Origin: Chloroflexota bacterium | GTDB lineage: Bacteria > Chloroflexota > Anaerolineae > Anaerolineales > Anaerolineaceae | Reading direction: 5' to 3' | DNA length: 8,326 nt | Assembly: GCA_021796375.1 (NCBI GenBank) | Contig: JAJYJF010000077.1 | Coordinates: 1 to 8,326 of the forward strand | Shown here: positions 7,401-8,326 of the stretch, piece by piece | Layout: each line of letters begins with the position of its first letter | Numbering within the stretch: the stretch's first letter is position 1 | Translations under genes and position numbers: made by a program | Notes under the pieces: generated by a model | Databases searched by the model: none | What the model saw: only the letters and a program-made list of their open reading frames with translations | What the model was told of the DNA's origin: nothing

Positions 7401-7888
7401 GATTTCTGCTGGGCGCTTCCGGCCGGGTTTGTAAGGAAACCCTGGAATATCCATTCCCAGAGCGATTGAGTATAGCTGGGTTTGATCAGGGTTGCGTTCC
7501 CTTGAGCGGGGCTGGGCGGGGGAGCCAGGACCGCGGGCTGGCGCCCGCTATAGCCTGGGATCATCAAGAACGTCTCGCTGCTCGGGTCGACCGGCACAAA
7601 ACCCATATCCTTGGCGCGCTTCTGCATCTGAGCCGCGGAGGTCAGCGTGGCAAGCTGGGTGTTCAGATCCGCGATCTGGTTCTGGATGTCGCCGCTGTCC
7701 ATCTGCATGGATTGGATATCCCGTCCGGCCTGGGCCGATGCGGCGCTGATGCTCAGATAGATCCCCGCGACGGCGGCGGCTGCGACGAGTAGGAGCAGGA
7801 AATAGACGATCCACTGGAGCTGGGTGCGCCAGGGCGCCTGCCGGTATGCCTGGATGATAGGAATGTTGAGAGATTCGTGTCGGTTCAT
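7397..7888 (-). CDS. ftsL: FtsL-like bitopic cell-division protein
   Basis: This 163-residue protein has FtsL/DivIC architecture. A short cytoplasmic N-terminus is followed by one membrane segment at about residues 25-46 (IVYFLLLLVAAAAVAGIYL). A predicted coiled coil follows at about 55-93, rich in Q, D and L at heptad-like spacing, then the sequence RAKDMGFVPVDP, typical of the end of FtsL domains. FtsL normally pairs with FtsB/DivIC and activates FtsW-FtsI at the septum. Sequence conservation in this family is low, so the call rests on topology and on position between rsmH and ftsI. The ATG at 7888 has a good ribosome-binding site (AGGAAAG). The tail beyond residue 100 is long for FtsL: a proline-rich linker (APPPSPAQ) and then a tryptophan-containing hydrophobic patch (SLWEWIFQGFL, about 142-152). 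The stop codon overlaps the preferred ftsI start as ATGA. Confidence 0.85.
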   Translation of the reverse strand: MNRHESLNIPIIQAYRQAPWRTQLQWIVYFLLLLVAAAAVAGIYLSISAASAQAGRDIQSMQMDSGDIQNQIADLNTQLATLTSAAQMQKRAKDMGFVPVDPSSETFLMIPGYSGRQPAVLAPPPSPAQGNATLIKPSYTQSLWEWIFQGFLTNPAGSAQQKS

Positions 7889-7895
7889 GCTTCGG

Positions 7896-7902
7896 CTTTC
7901 CT
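7896..7902 (-). promoter_or_regulatory. Ribosome-binding site of the ftsL-like gene
   Basis: AGGAAAG on the minus strand lies 7 bases before the ATG at 7888, in the 60-base spacer after rsmH. The spacer shows no clear hairpin terminator or -35/-10 promoter pair, so the ftsL-like gene is probably read from the upstream transcript. Confidence 0.65.
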
Positions 7903-7948
7903 GATCGTGAGTCTGCTTTTTGCGGGCAATTGCAACGAATGTGCCAGT

Positions 7949-8326
7949 TCAAAGCCGTTCGGCAACTCTTAATTTAGCGCTTCGGGATCGCGGATTCTGC
8001 ATGACCTCTTCCTCGGTAGCCTGAACCGGACGGCGGGTGAGGAGCTTGAGCGTAGCATGATGGCCGCAGGTGCAGACGGGCTGTTCGGGTGGGCAGATGC
8101 AATCTCTCGATTCCCTGAAGAAGAACTGCTTGACGATCCTGTCTTCGAGGGAATGGAAAGCGATAATGGCTATCCGTCCTCGAGGCGCCAGGGCGCTGAC
8201 CGCTTCAGGGAGGGCTGCCTCCACTGTTTCTAGCTCGTGGTTAACGGTAATGCGAAGAGCTTGAAACGTGCGCGTCGCTGGATGAATCCGGTATTGGGTG
8301 TGCCCGCTGGCTCTTGAGATCACCTG
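7949..8326 (-). CDS. rsmH: RsmH (MraW), 16S rRNA m4C1402 methyltransferase, C-terminal part
   Basis: The visible part is the last 125 codons, ending in TGA; the 5' part lies beyond the right edge of the window. The family is an S-adenosylmethionine-dependent enzyme that N4-methylates C1402 in the 16S rRNA decoding centre. The conserved C-terminal half is plain: [14 protein letters not shown] near the window edge, then [13 protein letters not shown], a cysteine-rich stretch ([13 protein letters not shown]) and the closing [15 protein letters not shown]. The GTG at 8323 is only an internal valine codon and not the start. rsmH typically opens dcw clusters just after mraZ, and here it precedes the ftsL-like gene by 60 bases. 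The family assignment is very secure. The methyl-donor-binding N-terminal half cannot be inspected. Confidence 0.97.
   Translation of the reverse strand, partial: QVISRASGHTQYRIHPATRTFQALRITVNHELETVEAALPEAVSALAPRGRIAIIAFHSLEDRIVKQFFFRESRDCICPPEQPVCTCGHHATLKLLTRRPVQATEEEVMQNPRSRSAKLRVAERL

Noticed and set aside
7400..7454. Upstream ATG at 7454 as the ftsI start, giving 612 residues.
   Set aside because: It would overlap ftsL by 58 bases, its ribosome-binding site is too close, and it adds a non-conserved stretch before the anchor. The ATGA start at 7400 is more usual for the family.
7889..7948. Possible internal promoter or terminator in the rsmH-ftsL spacer (TTGAAC and TTGCAA resemble -35 boxes).
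   Set aside because: No matching -10 element at 16-18 bases and no stem-loop followed by a T-run could be found.

Overview
This window is one uninterrupted stretch of a division and cell-wall (dcw) gene cluster. Every gene lies on the minus strand, so the transcription order runs from high to low coordinates: rsmH (C-terminal part only) > ftsL-like > ftsI (class B penicillin-binding protein) > murF-like ligase > mraY > murD > ftsW > murG (N-terminal 220 residues only). Genes overlap or sit within a few bases of each other. The one visible gap is 60 bases, between rsmH and ftsL. No terminator, convincing internal promoter, RNA gene, mobile element, repeat array or CRISPR was seen. The layout fits a single polycistronic operon whose promoter lies upstream of rsmH, outside the window.

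The DNA is GC-rich. The protein variants suggest Chloroflexota, possibly Anaerolineae: MurG has GGTGGG where most bacteria have GGTGGH and VPDLEPG where most have HEQNxxPG, and MurD has NDSIATAPE and SPGGTSFD. This placement rests on remembered family patterns and is moderate in confidence.

The genes cooperate in lipid II synthesis and septal peptidoglycan assembly. MurD and a MurF-type ligase act on the cytoplasmic UDP-MurNAc peptide. MraY makes lipid I and MurG makes lipid II. FtsW polymerises glycan and FtsI crosslinks it, with the FtsL-like protein as their bitopic partner. RsmH methylates 16S rRNA and is the usual first or second gene of such clusters.

The most unusual element is the MurF-family gene (4188-5606). 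Its N- and C-terminal domains are recognisable and the reading frame is clean, but the ATP-binding P-loop and several other central-domain catalytic motifs are missing. murE, usually found between ftsI and murF, is also absent. The gene may encode a non-catalytic or repurposed MurF-like protein kept within the operon. Secondary points are the divergent MurG motifs and an 86-base ftsW/murG overlap that encodes an arginine-rich FtsW tail.
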